The position numbers were made by a program, and so were the translations under genes. Below, piece by piece: positions 12,183-21,407 of a DNA stretch of 64,000 nt. The stretch's first letter is position 1. Every line of letters starts with the position of its first letter. Origin of the DNA: Gemmatimonadaceae bacterium (GTDB taxonomy: Bacteria; Gemmatimonadota; Gemmatimonadetes; Gemmatimonadales; Gemmatimonadaceae); contig JAHBVT010000001.1 of assembly GCA_019637355.1 (NCBI GenBank), forward strand, positions 1,519,192-1,583,191, read 5' to 3'. The notes beneath the pieces are model-generated. The model made no database searches. It saw only the letters and a list, made by a program, of their open reading frames with translations, and was not told where the DNA came from.

Positions 12183-12220
12183 GATTCGTTATCCCACGAA
12201 CACTACCATCTTCCGTTGTC
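12183..12220 (-). repeat. 5' arm of the 23S rRNA processing stem
   Basis: Pairs with 9026-9066 beyond the other end of 23S. Roughly 32 base pairs in total with one small bulge and an internal loop. Confidence 0.82.
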
Positions 12221-12288
12221 AAACAGCGGGTCATACGCAGCCCCTGGGGTGTCCCCACAGCGACCGCCAGACTGCTATGCACTGAGAT

Positions 12289-12316
12289 CGAGAGAGATCG
12301 CGCAGCGTACGAGACG
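12289..12316 (-). repeat. 3' arm of the 16S rRNA processing stem
   Basis: Pairs with 14033-14060 upstream of 16S: 25 of 28 positions can pair, three as G-U. It matches the expected helix that brackets 16S in the primary transcript. Confidence 0.7.
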
Positions 12317-12384
12317 TGCGACTATCCGGTAGCGCTTTCGTCCATCCGAGGACAAGTCCGTCCGATGGCTACTCGCTGCTCCGT

Positions 12385-13908
<1,524 letters not shown>

Positions 13909-14115
13909 AGAATCCAATAGGCTCTTCCGAATCGCTGTCACGCTGTCGCATGACAGCGTTATTTCGGAATCACAAAAGTTTTCAGGTCATGAACTCTCGG
14001 TGAGCGCCTGATCGCTCTCACGTCATCGAGTTCGCCTCGCACACTTTGCGATTTCTCTCGTCTCAATTTTCAATCAGCGTCGTTGTGCTCGCCGCGATTT
14101 CCGCGACAGCCTCTA
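13909..14115 (-). other. rrn leader region
   Basis: About 200 nt between the rrn promoter and 16S. It contains the 5' arm of the 16S processing stem (14033-14060) and an imperfect hairpin near 13930-13975 built on repeated CTGTC/GACAG. I did not recognise a clear boxA antitermination motif. Confidence 0.6.
14033..14060 (-). repeat. 5' arm of the 16S rRNA processing stem
   Basis: Minus-strand sequence beginning CGAGAGAAATCGC, complementary to 12289-12316 on the far side of 16S. Likely RNase III site by analogy with E. coli. Confidence 0.7.
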
Positions 14116-14144
14116 AGCATACTCACTCACCAACCGTTCGTCAA
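14116..14144 (-). promoter_or_regulatory. rrn operon promoter
   Basis: Minus strand: -35 TTGACG (14144-14139), 17-bp spacer, -10 TATGCT (14121-14116). Start of transcription is inferred near 14108, about 200 nt before 16S. An A/T-rich stretch with AAAGTTTTC lies just upstream and could act as an UP element. Confidence 0.8.
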
Positions 14145-14297
14145 GGCCTTCCGAAAACTTTCTTGCCCAGACTCACGCGGGCGTCGCCGCCCCGGTGACC
14201 TCTCGCAGCAATCCGCGAAAAGGACGCTGAAGATACTCGCGAATCCACGCCCTCGCAAGCCCCGCCGCACCCCTCCACGCACCGCCTACCACCGATG

Positions 14298-14327
14298 CGA
14301 AAGGCCCCGACTGCCTGCGCCGAGGCC
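14298..14327 (-). terminator. Possible terminator after the tRNA cluster
   Basis: Minus-strand hairpin with 7-bp arms (GGCCTCG with CGGGGCC, one G-U), 11-nt loop, followed by TTTCGC. It follows tRNA-Lys directly. The U-run is short, so read-through into the rrn operon is possible. The 150 bp from here to the rrn promoter hold nothing else I recognise. Confidence 0.45.
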
Positions 14328-14334
14328 CCGCCAA

Positions 14335-14407
14335 TGCGCCGTGTAGGAATCGAACCTACAACCTAGTGATTAAGAGTCACTTGCTCTGCCAATTGAGCTA
14401 ACGGCGC
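14335..14407 (-). tRNA. tRNA-Lys (anticodon CTT)
   Basis: 73 nt. Acceptor arms GCGCCGT/ACGGCGC pair fully, discriminator A, T-loop GGTTCGATTCC. Anticodon stem AGTGA/TCACT holds loop CTCTTAA, giving CUU, which reads AAG. No encoded CCA. Confidence 0.95.
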
Positions 14408-14444
14408 GTGCGATCCTGCTCCATCTCCACTGCATCTCGCGAAG

Positions 14445-14518
14445 CGCGCCAGGAGGGAATCGAACCCCCGACCCACAGCTTAGAAGGCTGTTGCTCTATC
14501 CAACTGAGCTACTGGCGC
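14445..14518 (-). tRNA. tRNA-Arg (anticodon TCT)
   Basis: 74 nt. Acceptor GCGCCAG/CTGGCGC, discriminator G, T-loop GGTTCGATTCC. Anticodon stem ACAGC/GCTGT with loop CTTCTAA gives UCU, reading AGA/AGG, rare codons in this GC-rich genome. No encoded CCA. Confidence 0.95.
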
Positions 14519-14571
14519 TTCACCAGCGATGACCGGACGATCCTCGCGAGTCCCTGCCCTCGCGCACACCA

Positions 14572-14645
14572 TCGGGGCGGCCGGATTCGAACCGGCGACC
14601 TCCTGCTCCCAAAGCAGGCGCGATACCGGGCTACGCTACGCCCCG
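14572..14645 (-). tRNA. tRNA-Pro (anticodon TGG)
   Basis: 74 nt. Acceptor CGGGGCG/CGCCCCG, discriminator A, T-loop GGTTCGAATCC. Anticodon stem CCTGC/GCAGG with loop TTTGGGA gives UGG. First gene of the three-tRNA cluster, 8 nt or so after the inferred transcription start. Confidence 0.95.
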
Positions 14646-14659
14646 CAAGACAGACACCA

Positions 14660-14688
14660 AGGATAGTCAGTCGTTTCCCTTCGGTCAA
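14660..14688 (-). promoter_or_regulatory. Promoter of the tRNA Pro-Arg-Lys cluster
   Basis: Minus strand: -35 TTGACC (14688-14683), 17-bp spacer, -10 TATCCT (14665-14660). The -35 contains the TGA stop codon of rdgB (14687-14685). Inferred start near 14653, just before tRNA-Pro. Confidence 0.72.
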
Positions 14689-15323
14689 CTGACGGATTGC
14701 AGCTGCGCGCGCAACACCGCGCCACCGCGCGCGAGCACCGCACGCAGCGCGCGCGCGCGATGACTCACACGCGCCTTTTGCTCGCGCGACGCCTCGCCGA
14801 AACTGCACCCCAACTCCTCACTGAAAAACCACGGATCGTAGCCGAATCCGCCGTCGCCCCGCGGCGATTCGAGGATGTGGCCCTCGACGCGGCCCTCGCC
14901 GATCCACTCTTCACCCGCAGTGACACACACGGCGACGCACGCATAGCGCGCCCGCCGATCCATCGCGCCCGTCAGCGCGCGCGCCAACGCCGCGTTGTTC
15001 TCCGCGTCGAGCGCCACGCCTGTCGCGGTGCTGCCCGTCCACCGCTTGCTGCGCACCCCCGGCCCGCCGCCGAGCGCATCCACGACGAGCCCGGAATCCT
15101 CCGCGAGCACGATGCGGCCCGGAAGCAGCGCCGCGAAATGCTGCGCCTTCGCGCGCGCGTTCTCGGCGAAGGTCTCGAACACTTCGAGCGTGTCCTCCGC
15201 CGAGGCTTCCGCGATGCCCAACGCCTCGAGTGTCTCGACGGCGATGTCCTCGGCCGCGCAGAGCGCGGTGAACTCGCGGATCTTCCCGGTGCTACGCGTC
15301 GCGAGCACCAGCGGGTGCCGCAC
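14685..15323 (-). CDS. rdgB: dITP/XTP pyrophosphatase (RdgB/HAM1)
   Basis: A 212-residue enzyme that hydrolyses non-canonical purine triphosphates (dITP, XTP) to keep them out of DNA. It begins LVLATRSTGKIREF, the HAM1 nucleotide-binding motif, followed by AEDSGLVVDALGG and GFGYDPWFF, both family signatures. I place the start at GTG 15323, next to the conserved N terminus; GTG 15347 or 15344 would add a few residues. No strong ribosome-binding site distinguishes them. It follows rph with a short gap, the common rph-rdgB order. Confidence 0.94.
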   Translation of the reverse strand: MRHPLVLATRSTGKIREFTALCAAEDIAVETLEALGIAEASAEDTLEVFETFAENARAKAQHFAALLPGRIVLAEDSGLVVDALGGGPGVRSKRWTGSTATGVALDAENNAALARALTGAMDRRARYACVAVCVTAGEEWIGEGRVEGHILESPRGDGGFGYDPWFFSEELGCSFGEASREQKARVSHRARALRAVLARGGAVLRAQLQSVS

Positions 15324-15352
15324 GGGTGGCGGCGCAGCGCCCACCACGCGAC

Positions 15353-16075
15353 TCAGCCGAGCCCGAGCGCGCGCGCCTGCACCGCGTCGAGCGCACGGAT
15401 ACCGGCGTGCGCGAGGTCGAGCAGCGTCTCCAACTCCCCGCGTGCGAACGTGCCGTTCTCGCCTGTGCCCTGCACCTCGACGAAACGCTCGGCGCTGGCC
15501 ATCACGACGTTGGCATCGACGTCGGCGCGGACGTCCTCGGCGTACTCGAGGTCGAGCACGGGACGACCACCCACGACACCGACGCTCACGGCGGCGACGC
15601 GGCGCTGCACGGGCGACCGTTGCAGACGGCCCGTGCGGCACATCCACTCGAAGGCATCCACGACCGCGACCGAGGCGCCGGTGATGGCGGCGGTGCGCGT
15701 GCCGCCATCGGCCTGCAGCACGTCGCAGTCCACCTTGAGCGTGAACTCGCCCCAGGCGAAGTCGTCGAGCATCGCGCGCACGCTGCGCCCGATGAGGCGC
15801 TGGATCTCCTGCGTGCGGCCCCCGACCTGGCCGCGCTCGCGCGGCGAGCGCGTGTGCGTCGCGCGCGGCAACATCGCGTACTCGGCGGTTAGCCAGCCCT
15901 CCCCTTTGCCCTTCTTCCAGCCGGGCACCCCATCCTCGACCGAGACGGCACAGAGGACGCGCGTGTTGCCGAAGCTGACGAGGCAGGAGCCTTCGGCATT
16001 GGGGACGGCGTGGCGTTCGAGGGAAATGGGACGCAGCGCGTCGTGCGCGCGACCGCCGGGACGGGAGTCAGCCAT
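15353..16075 (-). CDS. rph: Ribonuclease PH
   Basis: A 240-residue phosphorolytic 3'-5' exoribonuclease that trims tRNA 3' ends. Typical blocks are seen: [20 protein letters not shown] near 28, [20 protein letters not shown] near 78, [18 protein letters not shown] near 116 and [17 protein letters not shown] near 185. Since the three tRNA genes downstream do not encode CCA, 3' trimming by such enzymes matters here. ATG 16075 overlaps the rfaE2 stop by 8 nt. Confidence 0.96.
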   Translation of the reverse strand: MADSRPGGRAHDALRPISLERHAVPNAEGSCLVSFGNTRVLCAVSVEDGVPGWKKGKGEGWLTAEYAMLPRATHTRSPRERGQVGGRTQEIQRLIGRSVRAMLDDFAWGEFTLKVDCDVLQADGGTRTAAITGASVAVVDAFEWMCRTGRLQRSPVQRRVAAVSVGVVGGRPVLDLEYAEDVRADVDANVVMASAERFVEVQGTGENGTFARGELETLLDLAHAGIRALDAVQARALGLG

Positions 16076-16553
16076 TGCGGAGCTTCTGGACGGTGGCAGT
16101 GGTGGAGTGGCCTGGCGTCAGCGGGATAATGACGATGCGGCCACCGCGTGCGCGGACGGTGTCGCCTCCGGCGACCTCGTCAGGGCGATAGTCCCCGCCC
16201 TTCACGAGCACGTCGGGCTGCAGCGCAGCGACGAGTTCAGCGGGCGTGTCTTCGTCGAAGACGACGACACAGTCTACGGCGGCGAGGGCGGCGAGCACGT
16301 AGGCGCGCTCGCGCTCGCTGCGAACGGGACGCTCCGGCCCTTTGCCCAAGCGGCGGACGGACGCGTCGCTATTCACGCCCACGACGAGGTACGCTCCCTC
16401 GGCGCGCGCGCCTTCGAGCACGTCGACGTGGCCCGGGTGCAGCAGGTCGAACACGCCGTTGGTAAAGACGACGGGGCCGCGGCACCGCGCGCGCCACGCG
16501 ACGGCCTCGTCACGCGTGCGCAGCTTGCTCGCCGCCAGTGCAGGTTGGCTCAA
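16068..16553 (-). CDS. rfaE2: RfaE2-like nucleotidyltransferase (heptose-phosphate adenylyltransferase type)
   Basis: A 161-residue protein corresponding to the C-terminal domain of E. coli HldE. It has the cytidylyltransferase-fold motif [19 protein letters not shown] (HxGH) near 29-47 and [15 protein letters not shown] near 115. The enzyme attaches AMP to heptose-1-phosphate for LPS core synthesis. No kinase domain is fused, so the HldA-like half would be elsewhere. Start is TTG 16553, coupled to the upstream stop as TTGA. Other substrates in this nucleotidyltransferase superfamily cannot be excluded. Confidence 0.88.
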   Translation of the reverse strand: MSQPALAASKLRTRDEAVAWRARCRGPVVFTNGVFDLLHPGHVDVLEGARAEGAYLVVGVNSDASVRRLGKGPERPVRSERERAYVLAALAAVDCVVVFDEDTPAELVAALQPDVLVKGGDYRPDEVAGGDTVRARGGRIVIIPLTPGHSTTATVQKLRNG

Positions 16554-16912
16554 AAGGTGCCGACCGCGCGTGGTTGGAAGTGAAACTCGCGCACGATACC
16601 GGGCAGCTCGATGTTGACGTAGTAGTCAGCCCAGATCTCAATGGTGCCGGAGCGCCGGCGCACGCGGACGCGCTGGGCGGCCTCGGGCAGCTTGAGCGAG
16701 TCGGCATACTCCGCGAGGCGCCGTTGGATGGTGAGGTCACTGCGCTTCGCGGCGAAGCGCGCCTCCTGCGCCATCCGGTCCTGGAACTTGTAGTTGTGCC
16801 AGAACGGCCGGCCTGCATTCACCCCAAAATAGACGATTGCGATGACGAGAAAGATCGAGAAGAGACAGCCGAGCGTGCTGGCCCCGCGTCGCGAGCAAAT
16901 GCGACTCACCAT
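16550..16912 (-). CDS. Small single-pass membrane protein, unknown
   Basis: 120 residues: a basic N-terminus, one membrane helix at about 13-32, then a charged helical region and a C-terminal segment that looks like beta strands. It does not match a family I can name with confidence; the plan resembles DUF4845-type proteins. It is squeezed between lptE and rfaE2 by overlaps on both sides (7 nt with lptE, 4 nt with rfaE2), so it may act in the envelope. Confidence 0.72.
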   Translation of the reverse strand: MVSRICSRRGASTLGCLFSIFLVIAIVYFGVNAGRPFWHNYKFQDRMAQEARFAAKRSDLTIQRRLAEYADSLKLPEAAQRVRVRRRSGTIEIWADYYVNIELPGIVREFHFQPRAVGTF

Positions 16913-17394
16913 TGTGACTGCGCTCCGTCGATGACGTCGTTGACGATGCGGTCGATGGCTTGCCTGCGTCCAGCGGGCTCGTTGCCCTCTGCATACTCGC
17001 CGTCGGCCGACATCCCGTTCTTGGACCAGAGCACGCGCCCGGTCACTTGATCGACGATCTCCACGTTCACTTGGACACGGAGGCGCCGCCGGGCCGAGGT
17101 AGCCTGGGCCGGGTTGGCGGAGAACGCCGCGGCGATGTCGAACTCGTAGCGGGTGACCACGCCGCGGACCACGGCGTGGGCACGCGCTTCGGGGGCGTCA
17201 CGGAGGCCCAGGCGCGACTGCAGGCCCTCGCGGAGGGCATCCTGGAGTTCGCGGGGGAGTTCAGGGCTGGAGGCCTCGTTCTCGAAGGGCAGCACGGCCA
17301 CCGTACGCACGTGCGACGGCAACCCGCCGCCGGCGAAGCCGTAGCAGCCGGCGCCGGCCACAATCAGGGCGGCCGCGACGAGGAGCCGGGTCAC
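16906..17394 (-). CDS. lptE: LptE-like outer-membrane lipoprotein
   Basis: 162 residues with a lipoprotein signal (VAGAGC, Cys17 lipidated) and the typical LPSHVRTVAVLPFENE block after it. LptE plugs the LptD barrel that delivers LPS to the outer surface. The short divergent LptE type found outside Proteobacteria fits. The start is GTG 17394, overlapping ybgC in GTGA. lptD is not in the window. The assignment rests on the signal and fold-like pattern, so it is firm to family, not to function. Confidence 0.75.
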   Translation of the reverse strand: MTRLLVAAALIVAGAGCYGFAGGGLPSHVRTVAVLPFENEASSPELPRELQDALREGLQSRLGLRDAPEARAHAVVRGVVTRYEFDIAAAFSANPAQATSARRRLRVQVNVEIVDQVTGRVLWSKNGMSADGEYAEGNEPAGRRQAIDRIVNDVIDGAQSQW

Positions 17395-17807
17395 GCGGCC
17401 GCCCGCTCGAGGAGCGCGCGCAGGTCCGCCGGGAGGCTCGTCGGGCGTCCCTCCGGGTCAATGGAGACCAGCGTCGTCGAGGCCGTCGCGAGGCGCTCGG
17501 CCGCGTCGCCGTCCGCGCCGACGCGCGAGAGCGTGTACTCGAAGGTCACCATCCGGGAACGTACCCCGGCGAGGCGGGTCTCGATCCGCACGAGATCGTC
17601 GTAGCGGGCACTGGCGTGGAAGCGCAGGTGCGCGTCGGCGACCGCGAGGAGGACGCCGCGACGCTCCATCTCGGCATACGGCATCCCTGCCTCCCGGATG
17701 AGGTCGGTGCGGCCCACCTCACACCACACGAGATAATTGGCGTGGTAGGCCACGCCCATCTGGTCGGTCTCGGCGTAGCGGACGCGGATTTCGGTGCGGC
17801 TCTCCAT
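17391..17807 (-). CDS. YbgC-type acyl-CoA thioesterase
   Basis: 138 residues of hot-dog fold. The motif RYAETDQMGVAYHANYLVWCE, with catalytic Asp, is diagnostic of the 4HBT/YbgC group, which hydrolyses short-chain or acyl-ACP-linked thioesters and often sits next to tol-pal. No tol genes are seen here. ATG 17807 fits the family N terminus (ESRTEIRVRYAETD). The longer frame to 17861 would run into the lpxH promoter. Confidence 0.88.
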   Translation of the reverse strand: MESRTEIRVRYAETDQMGVAYHANYLVWCEVGRTDLIREAGMPYAEMERRGVLLAVADAHLRFHASARYDDLVRIETRLAGVRSRMVTFEYTLSRVGADGDAAERLATASTTLVSIDPEGRPTSLPADLRALLERAAA

Positions 17808-17837
17808 CGCGGCGAGTCTACCGGAAGTCCGCGCCAT

Positions 17838-17866
17838 TTGTAAAGGGCCGCGTGCCTGCATAGGAT
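17838..17866 (+). promoter_or_regulatory. Promoter of lpxH, probably leaderless
   Basis: TTGTAA (17838-17843), 17-bp spacer, TAGGAT (17861-17866). The ATG of lpxH begins 6 nt after the -10, so the expected transcription start coincides with the start codon. No ribosome-binding site fits in between. Confidence 0.55.
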
Positions 17867-17872
17867 TCGCGG

Positions 17873-18640
17873 ATGCTTCCCGGCCCGGTCTACCTGCTCT
17901 CCGACGCGCACCTCGGCGTGGCCCCGGCGGAGACCGAGCGCGAGTTGGTGAGCTTCCTGCGCCACCTGCCCGCCGATGCGGGTGCGCTGGTCATCAACGG
18001 CGACCTGTTCGACTTCTGGTTCGAGTGGCGACACGTGATCCCGCGGACGGGGATCCGGGTGCTGGGCGAGTTGGGGCGCCTCGTGGACGGCGGCCTGCCC
18101 GTGCTGTGGATCGCGGGCAATCACGACTGCTGGGGCGGTGAGGTCCTGCGACGCGACATCGGGGTGACCTACCACGAGGGCCCCTGGCGCGGGACACTGG
18201 GCGGCTGGGACACGTTGATCGAGCACGGCGACGGCCTGCGCGAGAAGGAGGACGCGCCCTACCGCCGTCTGCGCGCCGTCCTGCGGCACCCGTGGGCGAT
18301 CCGCGCGTATCGCTGGCTGCATCCGAACTGGGGCACGGCGCTCGCGCTGCGCAGCTCGCACACGAGCCGGAATATGCGCCCTGGCGACGGCGGCGAAGGC
18401 CTGCGACGCGTGGCGCACGCGCGGTTGGGCGCGGCTGATGCTCCGCAGCTCCTGGTGTTCGGGCACTCGCACGTGAGCACCCTCGAGCGGGTGGGCCGGG
18501 GCGTGTTCGCGAATCCCGGGGCCTGGCTGGATGCGCCGCAACTGCTGCGCGTCTCGCCGGAGGGCGTGGCCCTCTGCCGCTGGGACGGGCACTCCGTGCG
18601 CCAGGAGCAGGCCCTGCCCCCGTACGGGCCCGGACGTTAG
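17873..18640 (+). CDS. lpxH: UDP-2,3-diacylglucosamine diphosphatase LpxH
   Basis: 255-residue calcineurin-fold phosphoesterase. It cuts UDP-2,3-diacylglucosamine to lipid X plus UMP in lipid A synthesis. Metal-binding motifs DAHLG (11-15), NGDLFDFW, GNHD, EHGD and GHSH appear in family order. Divergent from ybgC by 65 bp; the gene is likely expressed as a leaderless or very-short-leader mRNA. The stop codon TAG shares bases with the TAA of the convergent gene (TTAG at 18637-18640). Confidence 0.94.
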   Translation: MLPGPVYLLSDAHLGVAPAETERELVSFLRHLPADAGALVINGDLFDFWFEWRHVIPRTGIRVLGELGRLVDGGLPVLWIAGNHDCWGGEVLRRDIGVTYHEGPWRGTLGGWDTLIEHGDGLREKEDAPYRRLRAVLRHPWAIRAYRWLHPNWGTALALRSSHTSRNMRPGDGGEGLRRVAHARLGAADAPQLLVFGHSHVSTLERVGRGVFANPGAWLDAPQLLRVSPEGVALCRWDGHSVRQEQALPPYGPGR

Positions 18641-19278
18641 CGCCTCGGCGGAGCCCCGAAGCGTAGCGTGGCGGTCAGGGCGGGCCCGAACGGCGTCGGC
18701 CGCAGCGAGACTTTTTCCGGCAGGTCCCAGAGCTGTGCCGCGACGAAGGCGTCGGCGCCGGCGAAGAGGTGGTTGAAGAACAGCACCGCAACCCAGTCCT
18801 CGACGTGGAGGCGGCGCGTGCGCACCCAGCCGGCGGAGTACCGCGAGCGCTGCCACTCGGTGACGATCGCGTTGCCGAGCGAATCGCGGGCGACGACGCC
18901 GGTCACGGGATCCGTCTGATACGCCGAGGGCATCGAGTCCCGCGAGAAGCGTCGTGCGAGGCGGAGATCCTCAGCCGACCGATGCAGCATCGTGAGGGAC
19001 AGCGCCTCGACGAGCAAAAAGACGCCGCCGGCATAGGGGCGGTTGAGCGCCGCCTGCCCGACGCCGGGCATCACCAACGACGTGAGGAAGGCTCGCCGCG
19101 GCGTGATGGGCGGCTGCGGGGTCAGCGAGTCGGCGCGCGCGGCGGATTGCCGCGGCGCCGGAGGGGAGGCAGTCGCGCCCACGCGCAGCCCCTCGGCGGA
19201 CTGCGCGCGCAGGGGCGGCGCGCTCGCGCTCAGCAGCGCGACGGCGACGAGCAGCCGCGGGACGCGCCCGTCGCGCAC
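18637..19278 (-). CDS. DUF5683-type membrane protein
   Basis: 213 residues. A signal peptide (LLVAVALLSASAPPLRAQ) precedes a disordered Pro/Ala stretch, then a conserved part starting RRAFLTSLVMPGVGQAALNR, with membrane segments at about 82-105 and near 170. This resembles DUF5683 proteins common in Bacteroidota and Gemmatimonadota. Function unknown. Start is GTG 19278, 2 nt after the ridA stop. It shares its terminal bases with lpxH, so no terminator separates the convergent pair. Confidence 0.75.
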   Translation of the reverse strand: MRDGRVPRLLVAVALLSASAPPLRAQSAEGLRVGATASPPAPRQSAARADSLTPQPPITPRRAFLTSLVMPGVGQAALNRPYAGGVFLLVEALSLTMLHRSAEDLRLARRFSRDSMPSAYQTDPVTGVVARDSLGNAIVTEWQRSRYSAGWVRTRRLHVEDWVAVLFFNHLFAGADAFVAAQLWDLPEKVSLRPTPFGPALTATLRFGAPPRR

Positions 19279-19280
19279 GG

Positions 19281-19673
19281 TCAGCCCGGGAGCTTGGCGA
19301 CGAGTTCGACTTCGACGTTCACGCCGCGCGGCAGCGCGCTGACCTGCACAGTGGACCGCGCCGGACGCGCCGCCCCGAGCGTTGCCGCATAGATCTCGTT
19401 GAAGCGCGGGAAGTCGGCCATATCGGTGAGGAAGACGGTCGTCTTCACGACATCGCCCCACGAGGCGCCGGCGGCCTTCAGCACCGCCGCAAGGTTTGCG
19501 AGCACCTGTCGCGTCTGCGGCTCGACGTCGCCAGCGACGATCTCGCCGCTGGCGGGGTCGAGCGGGATCTGGCCGGCGGTGAAGAGAAAACCGCCGGCGA
19601 CGGTGGCTTGCGAGTACGGACCGATGGCGGCCGGCGCTTCGGTGGTGCTGATGAGCTTCACGGAGTTCGGCAT
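19281..19673 (-). CDS. ridA: RidA-family enamine/imine deaminase
   Basis: 130 residues. RidA hydrolyses reactive enamines/imines formed by PLP enzymes, protecting the cell from 2-aminoacrylate. The family signature PARSTVQVSALPRG, with the catalytic Arg106, is present, as are GPYSQA and the N-terminal GGFLFTAGQIPLDP. Length is typical. Placed between fhs and the DUF5683 gene on the same strand. Confidence 0.93.
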   Translation of the reverse strand: MPNSVKLISTTEAPAAIGPYSQATVAGGFLFTAGQIPLDPASGEIVAGDVEPQTRQVLANLAAVLKAAGASWGDVVKTTVFLTDMADFPRFNEIYAATLGAARPARSTVQVSALPRGVNVEVELVAKLPG

Positions 19674-19682
19674 TGGCAGGGC

Positions 19683-21356
19683 CTAGAAGAGTCCCGAGAT
19701 GGAGCCGTCGGGATGGATGCGCATCCGTTCGGCGGCCGGCTGCTTCGGCAGGCCGGGCATCGTCATAATCTCGCCGCACTGCGCCACGATGAATCCGGCG
19801 CCGGCGACGGGATACACGTCATTGACCGTCACCTTGAAGCCGCTCGGGCGGCCGAGCTTCGTGGCGTCGTCCGAGAGCGAATACTGCGTCTTCGCCATAC
19901 AGACCGGCGTCTCGGCGAGTCCGATGCTCTCGAGATACGCGATGGCGCGCTCGGCCTTGGCGCTGTACTCGGCGCCGTCGCCGCCGTACACCTTCTTCAC
20001 GATGGTGTCGATCTTCTGCTTGATCGGCAGCTTGGCGTCGTAGATCGGCGCGAACTTGCTGCCGCCCTTGGCGAGGATGTCGAGCACCTCGTTGGCAACG
20101 GCGATGCCGCCTTCTCCGCCCTTGGCGAAGACTTCGCTCAGCGCGACCCGGGCCCCGGCCTTCTGCGCGGCCTCGGTCACCATCGCGATCTCGGCGTCGG
20201 TGTCGGTGTGGAAGCGGTTGAGCGCGACGACGAGTTCCATCCCGAACTGGCGTACGTTGGCGATGTGGTGCTCGAGGTTGACGACGCCCTTCTTGAGCGC
20301 GGCGAGGTCTTCCTTGGCCAGCTCGGTCTTCTTGGCCCCGCCGTTCATCTTGAGCGCGCGGATCGTCGCGACGAGCACGGCGGCATCGGGCTTCAGGCCG
20401 CCGAAGCGGCACTTGATGTCGAAGAACTTCTCGGCGCCGAGGTCCGAGCCGAAGCCGGCCTCGGTGACGACGAGGTCGCCGACGGCCAGCGCCGCGCGCG
20501 TGGCGAGGATCGAGTTGCAGCCGTGGGCGATGTTGCCGAAGGGTCCGGCGTGCACGAAGGCGGGGCCGCCCTCGAGCGTCTGCACGAGATTCGGCCGGAT
20601 GGCGTCCTTGAGGAGCATCGCCATCGCGCCCTGCGCGTTGAGGTCGCGGGCGTAGATTGGCTTGCGGTCCGCGCCGTAGGTGGAGCCGACGATGATGTTG
20701 CCGAGGCGCTCCTCGAGGTCGGCGGCGCTGGTCGCCAGCGCGACGATCGCCATGATCTCCGACGCGGGGATGATGACGAATCGCTCCTCGCGCACGACGC
20801 CCTCGGCCGGCCCGCCGAGTCCGATGATGACTTTGCGCAGGGCGCGGTCGTTCATATCGATCGTGCGCGGCCAGGTGATGCGGCGCGGGTCGATGTTGAG
20901 CGCGTTGCCTTGCTGCAGGTGGTTGTCGAGCATCGCGCTGAGCAGCGCGTGCGCCGAGCTGATGGCGTGGAAGTCGCCGGTGAAGTGCAGGTTGATGTCG
21001 TCCATCGGCAGGACCTGCGAGTACCCGCCGCCGGCGGCGCCGCCCTTGACGCCGAAGACCGGACCGAGCGAGGGCTCGCGGATGCAGAGCACGGCGTTCT
21101 TGCCGAGCTTGCGGAAGGCCTGCGCGAGTCCCACGGACGTCGTGGTCTTCCCTTCACCGGCCGCCGTCGGATTGATGGCCGTGACGATGACCAGCTTGCC
21201 CTTGGCCGGGCGCGTGGTGAGCTCGAGGGCGACCTTGGCCTTGTACTTGCCGTATTGGTCGATGTCATCGGGCCCGAGGCCGATGTCTGCGGCGACGTCG
21301 GTGATGGGACGCAGGGTGGCCGCTTGGGCGATTTCGATGTCGGACGGAACGGTCAT
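19683..21356 (-). CDS. fhs: Formate--tetrahydrofolate ligase
   Basis: 557 residues. It makes 10-formyl-THF from formate, THF and ATP, feeding purines and, in some bacteria, acetogenesis. The P-loop PTAAGEGKTTTSVG is at 63-76; family blocks RLGNIIVGSTY and EAGFGSDLGAEKFFDIKCR are intact. Single copy here; no other Wood-Ljungdahl genes are nearby, so a one-carbon supply role is likely. ATG 21356; ridA follows after 9 bp. Confidence 0.96.
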   Translation of the reverse strand: MTVPSDIEIAQAATLRPITDVAADIGLGPDDIDQYGKYKAKVALELTTRPAKGKLVIVTAINPTAAGEGKTTTSVGLAQAFRKLGKNAVLCIREPSLGPVFGVKGGAAGGGYSQVLPMDDINLHFTGDFHAISSAHALLSAMLDNHLQQGNALNIDPRRITWPRTIDMNDRALRKVIIGLGGPAEGVVREERFVIIPASEIMAIVALATSAADLEERLGNIIVGSTYGADRKPIYARDLNAQGAMAMLLKDAIRPNLVQTLEGGPAFVHAGPFGNIAHGCNSILATRAALAVGDLVVTEAGFGSDLGAEKFFDIKCRFGGLKPDAAVLVATIRALKMNGGAKKTELAKEDLAALKKGVVNLEHHIANVRQFGMELVVALNRFHTDTDAEIAMVTEAAQKAGARVALSEVFAKGGEGGIAVANEVLDILAKGGSKFAPIYDAKLPIKQKIDTIVKKVYGGDGAEYSAKAERAIAYLESIGLAETPVCMAKTQYSLSDDATKLGRPSGFKVTVNDVYPVAGAGFIVAQCGEIMTMPGLPKQPAAERMRIHPDGSISGLF

Positions 21357-21407
21357 CGGCGATTCCTACACCTCAGCTGGGGGGTTGGACGAACTCGCGA
21401 AACCTAG

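Larger units (their letters stand above)
12086..12384 (-). other. 16S-23S internal transcribed spacer without tRNA
   Basis: 299 bp. I looked for tRNA-Ile and tRNA-Ala signatures (T-loop GGTTCGA, acceptor symmetry) on the minus strand and found none. The spacer carries the 5' arm of the 23S processing stem (12183-12220) and the 3' arm of the 16S stem (12289-12316). No further feature seen. Confidence 0.8.

Noticed and set aside
12086-12384. tRNA genes in the 16S-23S spacer
   Set aside because: No cloverleaf symmetry or T-loop sequence found on the minus strand by eye.
19608-21407. Long plus-strand frame opposite fhs
   Set aside because: Same shadow effect; fhs on the other strand is intact and conserved.
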